In this document: positions 8,346-18,319 of the stretch, one piece after another
How positions within the stretch are numbered: position 1 is the first letter of the stretch
Layout: the number at the start of each line of letters is the position of its first letter
NCBI RefSeq assembly: GCF_029360765.1
Contig: NZ_JARKNA010000008.1
Location: 62,001-126,000, forward strand
Reading direction: 5' to 3'
DNA: 64,000 bases
Source: Terrimonas pollutisoli
GTDB taxonomy: Bacteria > Bacteroidota > Bacteroidia > Chitinophagales > Chitinophagaceae
The notes under the pieces: generated by a model
Told to the model about the DNA's origin: nothing
Seen by the model: only the letters and a program-made list of their open reading frames with translations
The model's database searches: none
Translations under genes and position numbers: made by a program

Positions 8346-9380
8346 CTAATTTACCAGTTCACTAACGTTGGTGGTGATTTCAGCCAGCTTTACGGGACGA
8401 CCTTCTTCCATCGATAATTTAGCTGCCACTGCTATGCGTGTAGCTTCCAAAGCATCTTCGCCGCCAACCGGCATTGGCTTATTGTTTGCCAGCGCATCAA
8501 CAAATAATTCTATCTCTTTTAAATAGGATGCGGCATATCTATCCATAAAAAAGTCTAATGGCAATGCGTGGTGAATGCCATTTGCATCATATATCACATT
8601 CCGGTTATGCAAATTATTTTCTACCTGTATCATTCCTTTATCACCAAACAACTCCAGCCGCTGATCATACCCATACGCCGCCTTGCGGCTATTATCAATT
8701 ACCGCATACGTACCATCTTCAAAAGTGAGAGTAGTAAGTGCCGTATCAATATCGTTCGCAGTGCTTACGGCTTCGTCGATCAATACAAGTCCCTTGGCAA
8801 ACACTTCGATTACTTTTTTATCCATCATGTAACGGGCCATATCAAAATCATGGATAGCCATGTCCATAAATAATCCGCCTGAATTTTTTAAATAATCGAT
8901 CGGCGGCAAACCAGGGTCACGGCTTGTAATTTTTACAATTTGCACATCACCAATCTTTCCTTCCATAATATGCCGGCGGGCTTGCATAAAATCAGGATCA
9001 AAACGACGGTTAAAACCAAGCATCAATTTCACCCCGGTTTTTTTTACCAGGTCTGCTAATGCTGCACTTCTTTCCAGTGACAGATCCATGGGCTTCTCAC
9101 AAAAAATATGTTTACCTGCATTGGCAGCCAATGTCAGCAAATCCGCATGCGCAGAAGTCGGAGTGCAAATCAGCACAGCATCCACATCAGGTCGCTGAAT
9201 TACATCTTCGGCCTGCTGACTGAAAAAAACATTTCCAAATTCTTTTCTAAAAGCCTGCTCATTATACTGCGGATCTGCTACTGCTATTACGGCCGCATTG
9301 GGCATGTATTGATTAATGTTGCGGAAATGAATCTTGCCGATGCGGCCCATTCCCAACAATGCAATTCTTAGTTCTTTCAT
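8346..9380 (-). CDS. iolG: Inositol 2-dehydrogenase-like Gfo/Idh/MocA oxidoreductase
   Basis: The protein has 344 residues. A Rossmann fold opens it (IALLGMGRIGKIHFRNI), followed by the EKP motif (HIFCEKPMDLSLERSA) where Lys acts in catalysis, and SGGLFMDMAIHDFDMARYM with the family Asp/His pair. IolG oxidises myo-inositol to scyllo-inosose with NAD+, the first step of inositol breakdown in the cytoplasm. The assignment to inositol rests on the fold plus the neighbouring iolE, iolA, iolD, iolC and iolB genes. It is followed by the secreted glycan enzymes on the same strand, which ties the two gene sets together. Confidence 0.88.
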   Translation of the reverse strand: MKELRIALLGMGRIGKIHFRNINQYMPNAAVIAVADPQYNEQAFRKEFGNVFFSQQAEDVIQRPDVDAVLICTPTSAHADLLTLAANAGKHIFCEKPMDLSLERSAALADLVKKTGVKLMLGFNRRFDPDFMQARRHIMEGKIGDVQIVKITSRDPGLPPIDYLKNSGGLFMDMAIHDFDMARYMMDKKVIEVFAKGLVLIDEAVSTANDIDTALTTLTFEDGTYAVIDNSRKAAYGYDQRLELFGDKGMIQVENNLHNRNVIYDANGIHHALPLDFFMDRYAASYLKEIELFVDALANNKPMPVGGEDALEATRIAVAAKLSMEEGRPVKLAEITTNVSELVN

Positions 9381-9419
9381 CTGTTTATTTTTTTATGGTT
9401 TTTAGTCAGATGGAATTCG

Positions 9420-9440
9420 TCCCGACTGTAAACGTCGGGA
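9420..9440. repeat. Inverted repeat between iolE and iolG
   Basis: TCCCGAC (9420-9426) and GTCGGGA (9434-9440) form a 7-bp stem with a 7-nt loop. No T-run follows on the minus strand, so it is a weak terminator at best. It may stabilise or process the transcript between iolE and iolG. Confidence 0.5.
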
Positions 9441-9483
9441 TTCATTTCATCTTTTAGTTTTTTTTATTTTCATGGATGAAAAA

Positions 9484-10401
9484 TTATAACCCAATTGATT
9501 GTAAGTATAGCCGGTTGTTCCTCGCACATTCTTTTGGATTGCCCATGCCTGGCAATACGTCCTGCTCTACGACTATCCAGCCATCATAGTTTTTATTTTC
9601 CAAAAACTCTTTTACTTTTTTAAAATCGACAGCTCCTTTACCCAGTTCGCAGAAAACGCCATTTTTTACAGACTCGAAATAGTCCCAATTATTTTCTTCA
9701 GACTGCCTGGCTACCTGCGACGAAAAATCTTTGAAATGAACATGCCAAATGCGATCCCAATATTTATTCAGTACATCCAGCGGATCTTTTCCGCCACCAA
9801 ACAAGTAATGACCGGTATCAAAACATAATCCGAGCAACCCGGGGTCAGTGGCATCCAATAATTTATTTATTTCCGCCGGCGTTTCGATAAACCCGGCACA
9901 ATGGTGATGAAACACCGTTCGCATGCCGAGCTTTTCTTTAACTGCCTTCGCTACTTTTTCTGCGCCTTTCGCAAATAGTTTCATCTGCTCATCAGACAAA
10001 CTACCCTGCCCGTTTATTCGTCCGGCATTTTTGGTCCGATAGTCTACGGTGCCATTTTCATCGGCCAACACAATAAAGGCATTTTCGTAGCCGGCTGCAT
10101 GCATAAGCCCTGCTACTTTCAAGGCCTTGTTTATACCTTCTTCATGCGCAGATTCATTGGCAAGAGCCACTGGTACAAATGCACCGAGCAATTGAAGATT
10201 GCGTGTTGAAATTTCTTTCCTCAATTCTGTTGGGTCCGTCGGCATAAAACCCCAATCGCCCAACTCTGTTCCGATGTAGCCTGTTTCTTTTATTTCATCC
10301 AATACCTGTTCATAACCCAATGCTTTTCCTTCTAATTCAAATTCGAGGGCACCCCAGGAACAGGGAGCGTTGGCGATTTTTATTTTGGCATTTGTACTCA
10401 T
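9484..10401 (-). CDS. iolE: Inosose dehydratase
   Basis: The start was placed at the ATG at 10401 (MSTNAKIKIANAPCSWGALEF); an open extension to 10443 would overlap the upstream gene and lacks family similarity. This is a xylose-isomerase-like TIM barrel of about 305 residues with metal-binding segments TVFHHHCAGFIETPAE, GLCFDTGHYLFGGGKDP and WHVHFKDF. IolE dehydrates scyllo-inosose to the dione that IolD hydrolyses. It sits between the aldehyde dehydrogenase gene and iolG in the inositol operon, and the 24-nt distance to the upstream stop supports co-transcription. Confidence 0.92.
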   Translation of the reverse strand: MSTNAKIKIANAPCSWGALEFELEGKALGYEQVLDEIKETGYIGTELGDWGFMPTDPTELRKEISTRNLQLLGAFVPVALANESAHEEGINKALKVAGLMHAAGYENAFIVLADENGTVDYRTKNAGRINGQGSLSDEQMKLFAKGAEKVAKAVKEKLGMRTVFHHHCAGFIETPAEINKLLDATDPGLLGLCFDTGHYLFGGGKDPLDVLNKYWDRIWHVHFKDFSSQVARQSEENNWDYFESVKNGVFCELGKGAVDFKKVKEFLENKNYDGWIVVEQDVLPGMGNPKECARNNRLYLQSIGL

Positions 10402-10424
10402 ACTATCGTTATTGTGTTGCTGTA

Positions 10425-11897
10425 TTAAAATTTTCTGGACCATTCTTTTGGCCAGCGTTCTACCACCACTTTTGTTTGGGTAAAAAATTCAATGGCATGT
10501 TTGCCCTGGCCGTGCAGGTCGCCAAAAAAACTTTCTTTCCATCCGCTGAATGGGAATTGAGCCATTGGAGCGGCGATACCAATATTCAATCCGATATTAC
10601 CCGCCATCGCTTCATTACGGAACTTTCTCGCATTGGCGCCACTGCTTGTAAACAAACAAGCCATATTGCCATACATGCCGCGATTGATAAAAGCAATCGC
10701 TTCATCAATTGTTTTCATATGCACCAGGCTCATCACTGGCCCAAAGATTTCTGTTTTTATCAGTTCACCATCCAGGGAAATATTTTCAAGAATGGTTGGT
10801 TGAATAAAATTTCCCCGTTCATAATCTTTTATCAGTGCGTTCCTTCCATCGAGTAAAACAGAACCACCTTCTTTCACTCCCAGGTCAATCAATTGTTCCA
10901 CTCTCGTTTTACTTTCTTTCGTGATGACAGGGCCCATATCCACTCCTTTTTCCAAACCATAACCTGTCGATCTTGCTTTTGCTGATTCGTATAACGATTC
11001 ACGAATCTTATCTGAATCATCAATGGTGATTACCACCGATGCGGCAAGGCAACGTTGACCAGCACATCCAAATACACTATCCGTAATAATTTGTGAAGTC
11101 ATTTCAACATCAGCATCCGGCAACACCACTACCGGATTCTTAGCGCCGCCTTGTGCCTGCACCCTTTTCCCATTAGCAGTGCCGCGGGAGTAAATATATT
11201 TTGCAACAGGTGTGCTACCCACAAAACTGATCGACTTCACGAAAGGATGATCGAGTATAGCGTCTACGGTATGCTTGCCTCCATGTACCAAACTCACTAA
11301 CCCTTTTGGAAGATCGAGCTGATCGATCAGTTCGAATATCTTCATCATGGTGAGCGGCACCTTTTCGGATGGCTTAATGATCATACTGTTGCCACAGGCA
11401 ATAGCATAGGGCAAAAACCAAAAAGAGATCATTGCGGGAAAGTTGAATGGAGCAATACATGCCGTAACACCCAATGGCTGACGAATCATATATTCATCTA
11501 TGCCGGTAGCTACATTTTCTAAAAACTCACTTTGCATCAGCATTGGCGCACCGGTGGCCACTTCGACATTTTCAATAGCCCGTTGCAATTCACCATTCGA
11601 CTCGGCAAGTGTTTTACCACATTCCATGGTAATCAGTTTTGCTATCTCGTTCCTGTTTTCCTCCAGCAGTTGCTTGAATTTAAAAAGTGGTTGTATTCTT
11701 TTTAAAACAGGCACATCTTTCCATTGCCAGTAGGCATCATGAGCATAAATGGCGGCATTCGCCACATCATTGGCGGTCGCTGGTCCAAAAGGCACCTGCG
11801 CCAATACTTCGCCCGTAGCCGGATTTAACACATTCACTGATTCTTTTGATTCACTTTGAATCCATGCTCCGTTAATATAATTTTTCAGTAATTCCAT
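10425..11897 (-). CDS. iolA: Methylmalonate/malonate-semialdehyde dehydrogenase (CoA-acylating)
   Basis: The protein has 490 residues and is a full-length aldehyde dehydrogenase of the MmsA/IolA type. Diagnostic segments are ITMECGKTLAESNGEL, ACIAPFNFPAMISFWFLPYA and the catalytic Cys in FGCAGQRCLAASVV. IolA converts malonate semialdehyde, released by the aldolase of the inositol pathway, to acetyl-CoA and CO2. MmsA of valine catabolism has the same reaction type, so the symbol rests on context: the gene lies between the symporter and iolE. The final residues overlap none of the neighbours. Confidence 0.9.
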   Translation of the reverse strand: MELLKNYINGAWIQSESKESVNVLNPATGEVLAQVPFGPATANDVANAAIYAHDAYWQWKDVPVLKRIQPLFKFKQLLEENRNEIAKLITMECGKTLAESNGELQRAIENVEVATGAPMLMQSEFLENVATGIDEYMIRQPLGVTACIAPFNFPAMISFWFLPYAIACGNSMIIKPSEKVPLTMMKIFELIDQLDLPKGLVSLVHGGKHTVDAILDHPFVKSISFVGSTPVAKYIYSRGTANGKRVQAQGGAKNPVVVLPDADVEMTSQIITDSVFGCAGQRCLAASVVITIDDSDKIRESLYESAKARSTGYGLEKGVDMGPVITKESKTRVEQLIDLGVKEGGSVLLDGRNALIKDYERGNFIQPTILENISLDGELIKTEIFGPVMSLVHMKTIDEAIAFINRGMYGNMACLFTSSGANARKFRNEAMAGNIGLNIGIAAPMAQFPFSGWKESFFGDLHGQGKHAIEFFTQTKVVVERWPKEWSRKF

Positions 11898-11918
11898 TTG
11901 GTTTCTTTTAGGTTTGTT

Positions 11919-13493
11919 TTAGCTTAATAAAATATATACCAATATTGTGATGACGACCAATGTCAGCCCGGCTGGTTTCGCATATTTCCACGGTGTGATA
12001 TTTACTTCGCCTGTATGTGTAGGCGTGTAAGGATTTTTGTTTTTATAAATAGCCGATACAGCCAGCATTACCAATATGTTCAATACAAATTCAATTCCCC
12101 ATACATGCACAAAATGTATATCGACCTGGAACACAAAGGAAGTCAGGATATAAAATAACAGGCCAGTGAATATTGCCACTTTTGCGCCTGTTGCCGAAAT
12201 ACTCCTGATAAAAAATCCTCCAATAAGAATAGAGGCGATGGGAATGAAAAATATCCCGTTTAATTGTTGAAGCAACTGGTATAAACCTTCCGGCGCTTTT
12301 CCTACCAACGGCGCAGCGACCATTGCAAAGATGGCTATCAATATACTTGTCCACTTGCCAACCTGCACTACTTTTTTCTCACTGGCATTAGGATTGATCT
12401 GTCGTTTGTAAACGCCAAGACTGAATAAGGTGGCGGCACTATTTAAGACGGCGTTCAATGTACTCAGCACTGTACCTAATACGACTGCAGCAAAAAACCC
12501 GACGAATGAAACAGGCAATACTTTTTTTACAAGGTTAGGATAAATGGTATCCTGCTCATTGTATAAAGAATCCCTGAAGTAGAAATAACCGATCACACCC
12601 GGTAATACAATGATGATGGGCATGAGAATCTTAAATACTCCCATCAATAAAAATCCTTTTTGCGCTTCCTTTAAATTGGAAGCCCCCAGGGCTCTTTGAA
12701 CTATCACCTGGTTCATACACCAGAAATAAATTTGATTGATCACCAAACCAGTGAACAATGTTCCAAAGGGAAGAACGGAATCTTTATCACCGATAGAATT
12801 AAATTTTTCAGGTGCAGCATCATATACTTTTTCAAGGCCTTTCACAATATTACTGTCACCAATATTCCACAAGGCAATTACAGGAATCAACAAACCGCCG
12901 ACGAATAAGCCTACACCATAGATGGCGTCTGAATAAGCAATAGCCTTCAACCCACCGAAAATTGCATACACTGACCCCAGAACACCAATAGCAATGATCA
13001 GCCAGATCAATGATTGATTTCTGGAAATGTTCAGCTTATCTGAAACATCAAACAAAGTCTCCATATTTAAAGCTCCCGTATATAGCACCACCGGAAGCAG
13101 CGTTATTACAAATGAAACAAGCAACAACAGGTTAACAATGGTATGCGTTGATTTATCAAAGCGCAACTCCAGGTACTGCGGGATCGTCGTCAACCCCATT
13201 TTTAAATAACGCGGAACAAAATATAATGCTCCGATGACCAATGCAATGGCCGAGGTCACCTCCCATGCCATCACTACAAAACCATTTTTATAAGAAGAGC
13301 CATTCATTCCTACCAGGTGCTCTGTAGAAATATTGGTTAGCAACATTGAAATGGCGATCAGACCAGCACCGAGTGTTCTCCCACCAAGGAAATAACCGGA
13401 AGCAGTTTCAAATTTTGAATTTCTCAGTTTGTACCAGGTATAGATTCCAACAAGCAACGTAAAGGCAATAAAACTAAACAGGGATATATTCAT
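11919..13493 (-). CDS. Sodium:solute symporter (SSS family), probable inositol transporter
   Basis: The 524-residue protein is strongly hydrophobic with about 13-14 membrane segments. SSS-family features are FETASGYFLGGRTLGAGLIAISMLLTNIS at the N-terminus, GVLGSVYAIFGGLKAIAYSDAIYG in the middle and FFAAVVLGTVLSTLNAVLNSAATLFS, which carries sodium-site residues. SSS transporters of the SGLT/SMIT branch move sugars or myo-inositol with Na+. Its place between iolA and iolD makes myo-inositol, or an inositol released from a conjugate, the likely cargo across the inner membrane. The substrate itself is not visible in the sequence. Confidence 0.88.
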   Translation of the reverse strand: MNISLFSFIAFTLLVGIYTWYKLRNSKFETASGYFLGGRTLGAGLIAISMLLTNISTEHLVGMNGSSYKNGFVVMAWEVTSAIALVIGALYFVPRYLKMGLTTIPQYLELRFDKSTHTIVNLLLLVSFVITLLPVVLYTGALNMETLFDVSDKLNISRNQSLIWLIIAIGVLGSVYAIFGGLKAIAYSDAIYGVGLFVGGLLIPVIALWNIGDSNIVKGLEKVYDAAPEKFNSIGDKDSVLPFGTLFTGLVINQIYFWCMNQVIVQRALGASNLKEAQKGFLLMGVFKILMPIIIVLPGVIGYFYFRDSLYNEQDTIYPNLVKKVLPVSFVGFFAAVVLGTVLSTLNAVLNSAATLFSLGVYKRQINPNASEKKVVQVGKWTSILIAIFAMVAAPLVGKAPEGLYQLLQQLNGIFFIPIASILIGGFFIRSISATGAKVAIFTGLLFYILTSFVFQVDIHFVHVWGIEFVLNILVMLAVSAIYKNKNPYTPTHTGEVNITPWKYAKPAGLTLVVITILVYILLS

Positions 13494-13510
13494 TGAAAGG
13501 GTTTTGGCTT

Positions 13511-15376
13511 TTAAAGATGATAGCGTTGTTTTTTCTTATTTTCTTTTAATCTTTCTAAACTTTCTTTTACTGATGCCACCGTTGATATTTCCGCAAGCGG
13601 CACTTCCCACCATGCATAGCCATCTACCCTTTGTTCACGATCCGTTTCGATATAGATTACGGTTGTACGATCTGTCTGTTTTGATTTTGCCAGGGCGGCT
13701 TTAAATTCATCGATAGTTTGAGTACGCAACACGATAGCACCTAAACTTTCGGCGTTCGTTGCCAGGTCAACGGGAAGAAAACTTCCATCGAGTTGATTTG
13801 TTTTCTTGTTCCTGAATTTATATTCTGTGCCAAATCCCTTTGTTCCCAACGAGCCGGATAAGCCACCAATGCTGGCATAGCCATTATTGTTGAGCAAAAC
13901 AATAGTCAGTTTATAGCCTTCTTGTATGGAGGTAATAATTTCCTGCGCCATCATCAGGTAACTGCCATCACCGACCATGATATAGATTTCACGGGATGGG
14001 TCCGCCATCTTTGCACCAAGTCCTCCGGCTATTTCATAACCCATGCAGGAATAACCATATTCCAAATGAAAGCCTTTGCTGTCTTGTGTACGCCAGAGTT
14101 TATGCAAGTCACCCGGTAAACTTCCCGCTGCACAAATAAGAATATCTTTCGGCGCTGAATAATTATTGACAGCACCCACCACTTCTCCCTGGCTCACGGG
14201 CACTCCATGATTCAAGGAATAAACTTTATCTACAGTCTTATTCCATTCTGCATTGTATTTCTTTACAGCAGTTGAATATTTCTCACTAACCTTATAAGTG
14301 CCTAGTAACTTATCCAGTTCTTTTATTGTTTCCCTGGCATCCGCCACAACAGCAATGGCCCCTTGTTTAAAAGAGTCAAATTCTGAAACATTGATATTGA
14401 TAAACTGAACGGATGGATGATGAAAAGCAGATTGTGAGATGGAAGTGAAGTCGCTGTAACGTGTGCCTATACCAATCACCACATCTGCTTTTTCACAAAT
14501 GGCAATAGCACCGGGTGTTCCGGTTACACCTGCTGCTCCCAGGTTTTGTGGTTCATCGTAACGCAAAGAACCCTTACCGGCATAAGTTTCTACAACAGGT
14601 ATCCCGGTCCTGTTCACCATCTTTTTTAATACTGCACAGGCATCACTGTAAATGACACCGCCACCTGCCACAATTACGGGGTTTTTAGCTGCAGAAATAA
14701 TGGCCGCTGCTTTTTGTAAAACAAACCGATCAGCTCTTGTTCGTTGTATATGCCATACTTTTTTGCGAAATAAATCAACCGGAAAATCAAAGGCTTCAGC
14801 CTGCACATCCTGTGGCATCGCTAAAGTGACGGCTCCTGTTTCTGAAGGAGAAGTCAGGATGCGCATTGCTTTTGGTAAAGCTGCAATCAATTGCTCCGGC
14901 CGGTTGATACGATCCCAATATTTTGACACCGGCTTGAAGCAATCATTGACAGATATGTCATTGCTATATTGGTACTCCAATTGTTGCAATACAGGATCAA
15001 CCGAACGGGTAGCAAAAATATCTCCGGGTAGTAATAAGACAGGTATGCGGTTGATGGTGGCCGTTGCAGCACCCGTCACCATATTGGTAGCACCTGGGCC
15101 AATGGATGAAGTACATACAAATGCACCCAACCTGTTTTTCACCCGTGCATAAGCGATAGCCGTGTGCACCATTGCCTGTTCATTGCGCGACTGGTAATAT
15201 TTGAATGATGGATTTTGAAACAGTGCCTGGCCAATACCGCCAACATTGCCGTGGCCGAATATGCCAAAGCAACCGGCAAAGAATTGTTGTTCCACACCAT
15301 CCCTTTCTACAAATTGGTTTTGCAAAAATTCGATAGTGGCTTGTGCTACGGTTAATCTTTTTGTTTTGTTTGCCAT
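13511..15376 (-). CDS. iolD: Trihydroxycyclohexane-dione hydrolase
   Basis: The protein has 621 residues and the three-domain architecture of thiamine-diphosphate enzymes. An N-terminal pyrimidine-binding domain includes FGIFGHGNVGGIGQ, a central domain follows (NPVIVAGGGVIYSDA), and the C-terminal domain has the ThDP motif MVGDGSYLMMAQEIITS...LLNNNGYASIGGL. IolD opens the ring of 3D-trihydroxycyclohexane-1,2-dione to 5-deoxyglucuronate. It lies 14 nt before the iolC stop on the same strand, and the length fits the family. Confidence 0.93.
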   Translation of the reverse strand: MANKTKRLTVAQATIEFLQNQFVERDGVEQQFFAGCFGIFGHGNVGGIGQALFQNPSFKYYQSRNEQAMVHTAIAYARVKNRLGAFVCTSSIGPGATNMVTGAATATINRIPVLLLPGDIFATRSVDPVLQQLEYQYSNDISVNDCFKPVSKYWDRINRPEQLIAALPKAMRILTSPSETGAVTLAMPQDVQAEAFDFPVDLFRKKVWHIQRTRADRFVLQKAAAIISAAKNPVIVAGGGVIYSDACAVLKKMVNRTGIPVVETYAGKGSLRYDEPQNLGAAGVTGTPGAIAICEKADVVIGIGTRYSDFTSISQSAFHHPSVQFININVSEFDSFKQGAIAVVADARETIKELDKLLGTYKVSEKYSTAVKKYNAEWNKTVDKVYSLNHGVPVSQGEVVGAVNNYSAPKDILICAAGSLPGDLHKLWRTQDSKGFHLEYGYSCMGYEIAGGLGAKMADPSREIYIMVGDGSYLMMAQEIITSIQEGYKLTIVLLNNNGYASIGGLSGSLGTKGFGTEYKFRNKKTNQLDGSFLPVDLATNAESLGAIVLRTQTIDEFKAALAKSKQTDRTTVIYIETDREQRVDGYAWWEVPLAEISTVASVKESLERLKENKKKQRYHL

Positions 15377-15390
15377 TCTTTTCTTTGCAG

Positions 15391-16437
15391 TTAAAGAGTA
15401 ATTGAGTTTTTCATTTCTTCTGTCAACAATCCGCCTCTCGAGTCAACAAATTGCATGAGTTCATCATAGTAAGGCATATCATTGGCGCAGCCGGGTTTTT
15501 GCACTACCCAGGCACCGGACGCATTTCCCAACCGGCAGGCTTTATATAAACTCCAGCCCTGCAGGTGGCCGTAAATAAATCCGCTTGCAAAGGCATCACC
15601 TGCGCCAAGTACATTTAATATTTCTACGGGGAAACCCGGGACATCCTGTTGCAAGCCATCTTTATGAAAAATCGTGGCGCCTTTAGCCCCTCTTTTTACA
15701 ATCAACACTTCAGGACCTGATTTTAAAATTTTCTGTATAGCAATATTTATATCACCTGTTATTTCCGGTGCGGAAATCTGTTGATGTTTTATCCTGACCT
15801 GGTCGGCGCTTTGCAGAGTAGCAGCCAATATTTCTTCCTCTGTGCCAATGGCAATTTTTACTTTTGGCAACAATGCTCTTACCATCAATCCAAATGAGCG
15901 GATATCCTTCCATTGATCAGCTCTGAAATCAATATCGAGCACTACCTCCACATTATTTTCGTTTGCCACTTCAGCAGCATAGAATACAGCGCTGCGGCTC
16001 GGTTCAATATTTAAAGCTGTTCCGGATATCTCAAGAATTTTATACTTGCTAATATCTGCTGCCACCACATGATCAATCGTCACCTGGCTATCGGCGGCAT
16101 TATCCCGGTAATAAACAAGTGGAAACCTATCCGGCGGTTCGATACCTAGCACCACTGCACTTGTCCGGGCATTTGCGATCCGCGGGATCGACTCCGTATT
16201 TACTTTTTCTTTTTGTAAAAAATTTAAAATGAAATCGCCGATCTTATCAACGCCCAATGCAGTCAGCAAAGTGGCTTTGGCACCCAGCCTGCTGGCGCCA
16301 ACAGCTATATTCAATGGCGATCCGCCTACAAAAGCATCGAATCCTTTTATATCAATAAAGTCGGCCCCGATATTCTGTGAATACAGGTCGATGGATGAAC
16401 GGCCAAAAGTGATCAGATCAAATTGTTTCTCTTGCAT
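15391..16437 (-). CDS. iolC: 5-dehydro-2-deoxygluconokinase (PfkB family)
   Basis: The protein has 348 residues. It opens with ITFGRSSIDLYSQNIGADF, the usual IolC beginning, contains FVGGSPLNIAVGASRLGAKA in the substrate region, and ends with the PfkB anion-hole and catalytic base motif NVLGAGDAFASGFIYG. It phosphorylates the keto acid made from 5-deoxyglucuronate by IolB. The start codon lies one nucleotide from the iolB stop, so translation is probably coupled. Confidence 0.92.
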   Translation of the reverse strand: MQEKQFDLITFGRSSIDLYSQNIGADFIDIKGFDAFVGGSPLNIAVGASRLGAKATLLTALGVDKIGDFILNFLQKEKVNTESIPRIANARTSAVVLGIEPPDRFPLVYYRDNAADSQVTIDHVVAADISKYKILEISGTALNIEPSRSAVFYAAEVANENNVEVVLDIDFRADQWKDIRSFGLMVRALLPKVKIAIGTEEEILAATLQSADQVRIKHQQISAPEITGDINIAIQKILKSGPEVLIVKRGAKGATIFHKDGLQQDVPGFPVEILNVLGAGDAFASGFIYGHLQGWSLYKACRLGNASGAWVVQKPGCANDMPYYDELMQFVDSRGGLLTEEMKNSITL

Positions 16438-16438
16438 A

Positions 16439-17320
16439 TTATTCTTTATTCATTGCTGCTGTTACCATAGGTATTCTTGGATCTTTTCCCTTCCAGGAAT
16501 GAAAGATCCATTCATGATCAGGATCCGGCGTATTAGCCAATGACTGATCACTACCCGCCAAAAAATTCAGGTAATAACAATTATAACCATGAGCGGCTGC
16601 CACGGGGTGATATCCCTTCGGCACCATCACGATATCATTTGTTTTTACCTGCATCAGTTCATTTAAACTATTATCCGATGTATAAACTTGCTGGATAGCG
16701 TAGCCTGCTTCTTTATCTATCTTATAGAAATAAAATTCTTCCAGGCAGGCTTCTGTTAAATTCCCTTCAGCATCTGTTTTTCTTTCATCATGTTTATGCG
16801 CAGGAAAAGAACTCCAGTTGCCCGAAGGTGTATATACTTCGACAGCCACCAACTGGCTGCTGCCAAAGCCGGGCTCTATCAAACTATTTATCTGTCGGGT
16901 AGCATTGTCACCACCACGGATCTCGATAGCTGCTTCCTCGGGTGTTTTAAACCGAGGTGGAAAATCTTTTGTTGCCTTACACCAACCTGCGGCAATATCC
17001 AATATATCGGACTCTGCCCTTAAGGAAAATGAAGTGTGTGCCGGCAAATACAAGCTATGTGCAATACCTTCAAAAACACTTTTTCTGCCATTGGTGGTCT
17101 GCCATGAACCTTTATTGGTAATAATAGAATAATCCCCACTAAGCAAAATAATCCCGTACTCATTCTCCCCGGTATCTCCCTCCCACACTACATGCTTTTG
17201 CATCAGCCGGGCTTCAAAATTCAGGTGTGTCCAACCCGCATCTTCGGCCGTTACTTTTTGATACACGCCAAAGCCTTTCGAAGGGTGACTGACCAGTTTA
17301 TATTTTTCGCTTTTATGCAT
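16439..17320 (-). CDS. iolB: 5-deoxyglucuronate isomerase
   Basis: The protein has 293 residues and the bicupin fold of IolB. Metal-binding segments are SSFPAHKHDERKTDAEGN (His, His, Glu) and EEFYFYKIDKEAGYA; VMVPKGYHPVAAAHGYNCYYLNFLAG is the typical C-terminal cupin strand set. It isomerises 5-deoxyglucuronate to 2-deoxy-5-keto-gluconate. The start ATG overlaps the stop of the upstream aldolase gene by one base (TAATG), so translation is probably coupled. Confidence 0.93.
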   Translation of the reverse strand: MHKSEKYKLVSHPSKGFGVYQKVTAEDAGWTHLNFEARLMQKHVVWEGDTGENEYGIILLSGDYSIITNKGSWQTTNGRKSVFEGIAHSLYLPAHTSFSLRAESDILDIAAGWCKATKDFPPRFKTPEEAAIEIRGGDNATRQINSLIEPGFGSSQLVAVEVYTPSGNWSSFPAHKHDERKTDAEGNLTEACLEEFYFYKIDKEAGYAIQQVYTSDNSLNELMQVKTNDIVMVPKGYHPVAAAHGYNCYYLNFLAGSDQSLANTPDPDHEWIFHSWKGKDPRIPMVTAAMNKE

Positions 17321-18264
17321 TAATTCAAATTGATCGTTGATGATTTGCCTTTTGAACCTAAAATCTCAAATCGCTCTATCATGAACTCTTTATACGCCTT
17401 CATATATTCCTTGCCGGGTATAACCGGATCAAATGCTTCCGGCTGTTCATAGAAAAATTTACGATGCACTTTGGCCCAAAGCAGGCGCAGGTCAGTAGCA
17501 ATATTTACTTTACAAATCCCATAGGCTATTGCTTTCTGCAATTCATCATCAGGAACACCACTTGCATTGGCTGAAAGACGGCCGCCGTACTGGTTTATCG
17601 CGGCGATATCATCTATGTTCACTTTGGAACTTCCATGTAATACCAGTGGATATGCAGGTAATTGCTCCTGTATTTTTTGAAGCACATTAAATTGAAGGCC
17701 TTGTCCGCCGCTGAATTTATAAGCCCCATGGCTGGTGCCTACTGCTATCGCCAGGCTATCGCAGCCTGTAACTTTTACAAACTCTTTTGCCTGTGCCGGA
17801 TCAGTGTACTTCGCCTTATTCTCATCTATGCTTAAATCATCTTCTACCCCACTCAGCACACCCAGTTCAGCTTCTACCACAATATTTTTGGAATGAGCTT
17901 TTTCTACAACAGCTTTTGTTCGTTTGATATTGGTACTAAAATCATCATGCGATGCATCGATCATCACGGAAGTGTATTGATCATTTATTGCATCATCAAT
18001 ATGTTCTTCGATGCCATGATCTAAATGAACTGCAAAAACTGTTTGAGGATAAATTCTGGCGGCAGCCCCGATCATACCCATCAGCATTTGTGGATGAGCA
18101 TAGTTTCTGGCTGCAGGTGTTATCTGAACAATGATGGGTGTTGATGTTGCCTGTGCTGCAGAAAAAAGTCCATGCACCTGCTCCATAGTAAACACATTTA
18201 CCGCTGCAATGGCGTATTTACCATAGCAATGGCTATACAATATGGAAGGTGAAATGGGATTCAT
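17320..18264 (-). CDS. iolJ: Class II aldolase, probable 6-phospho-5-dehydro-2-deoxygluconate aldolase
   Basis: The start is placed at the ATG at 18264 (MNPISPSILYSHCYGKYAIAAVNV); an upstream TTG at 18270 is unlikely. It is a class II fructose-bisphosphate-aldolase-type TIM barrel of about 314 residues. The zinc site appears in VFAVHLDHGIEEHIDDAI, VEAELGVLSGVEDD carries the catalytic acidic region, and LVLHGSSKVNIDDI and CKVNIATDLRLLWA bind phosphate. In the inositol pathway IolJ cleaves the phosphorylated sugar acid to malonate semialdehyde and dihydroxyacetone phosphate. A general FBP aldolase is the alternative; being first of the iol set, overlapping iolB, favours iolJ. Confidence 0.82.
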   Translation of the reverse strand: MNPISPSILYSHCYGKYAIAAVNVFTMEQVHGLFSAAQATSTPIIVQITPAARNYAHPQMLMGMIGAAARIYPQTVFAVHLDHGIEEHIDDAINDQYTSVMIDASHDDFSTNIKRTKAVVEKAHSKNIVVEAELGVLSGVEDDLSIDENKAKYTDPAQAKEFVKVTGCDSLAIAVGTSHGAYKFSGGQGLQFNVLQKIQEQLPAYPLVLHGSSKVNIDDIAAINQYGGRLSANASGVPDDELQKAIAYGICKVNIATDLRLLWAKVHRKFFYEQPEAFDPVIPGKEYMKAYKEFMIERFEILGSKGKSSTINLN

Positions 18265-18319
18265 TGGCAAGCTGCTTAAGGGGAGGATTTACTCCCATTA
18301 AAAATTTAGAAACTTATTT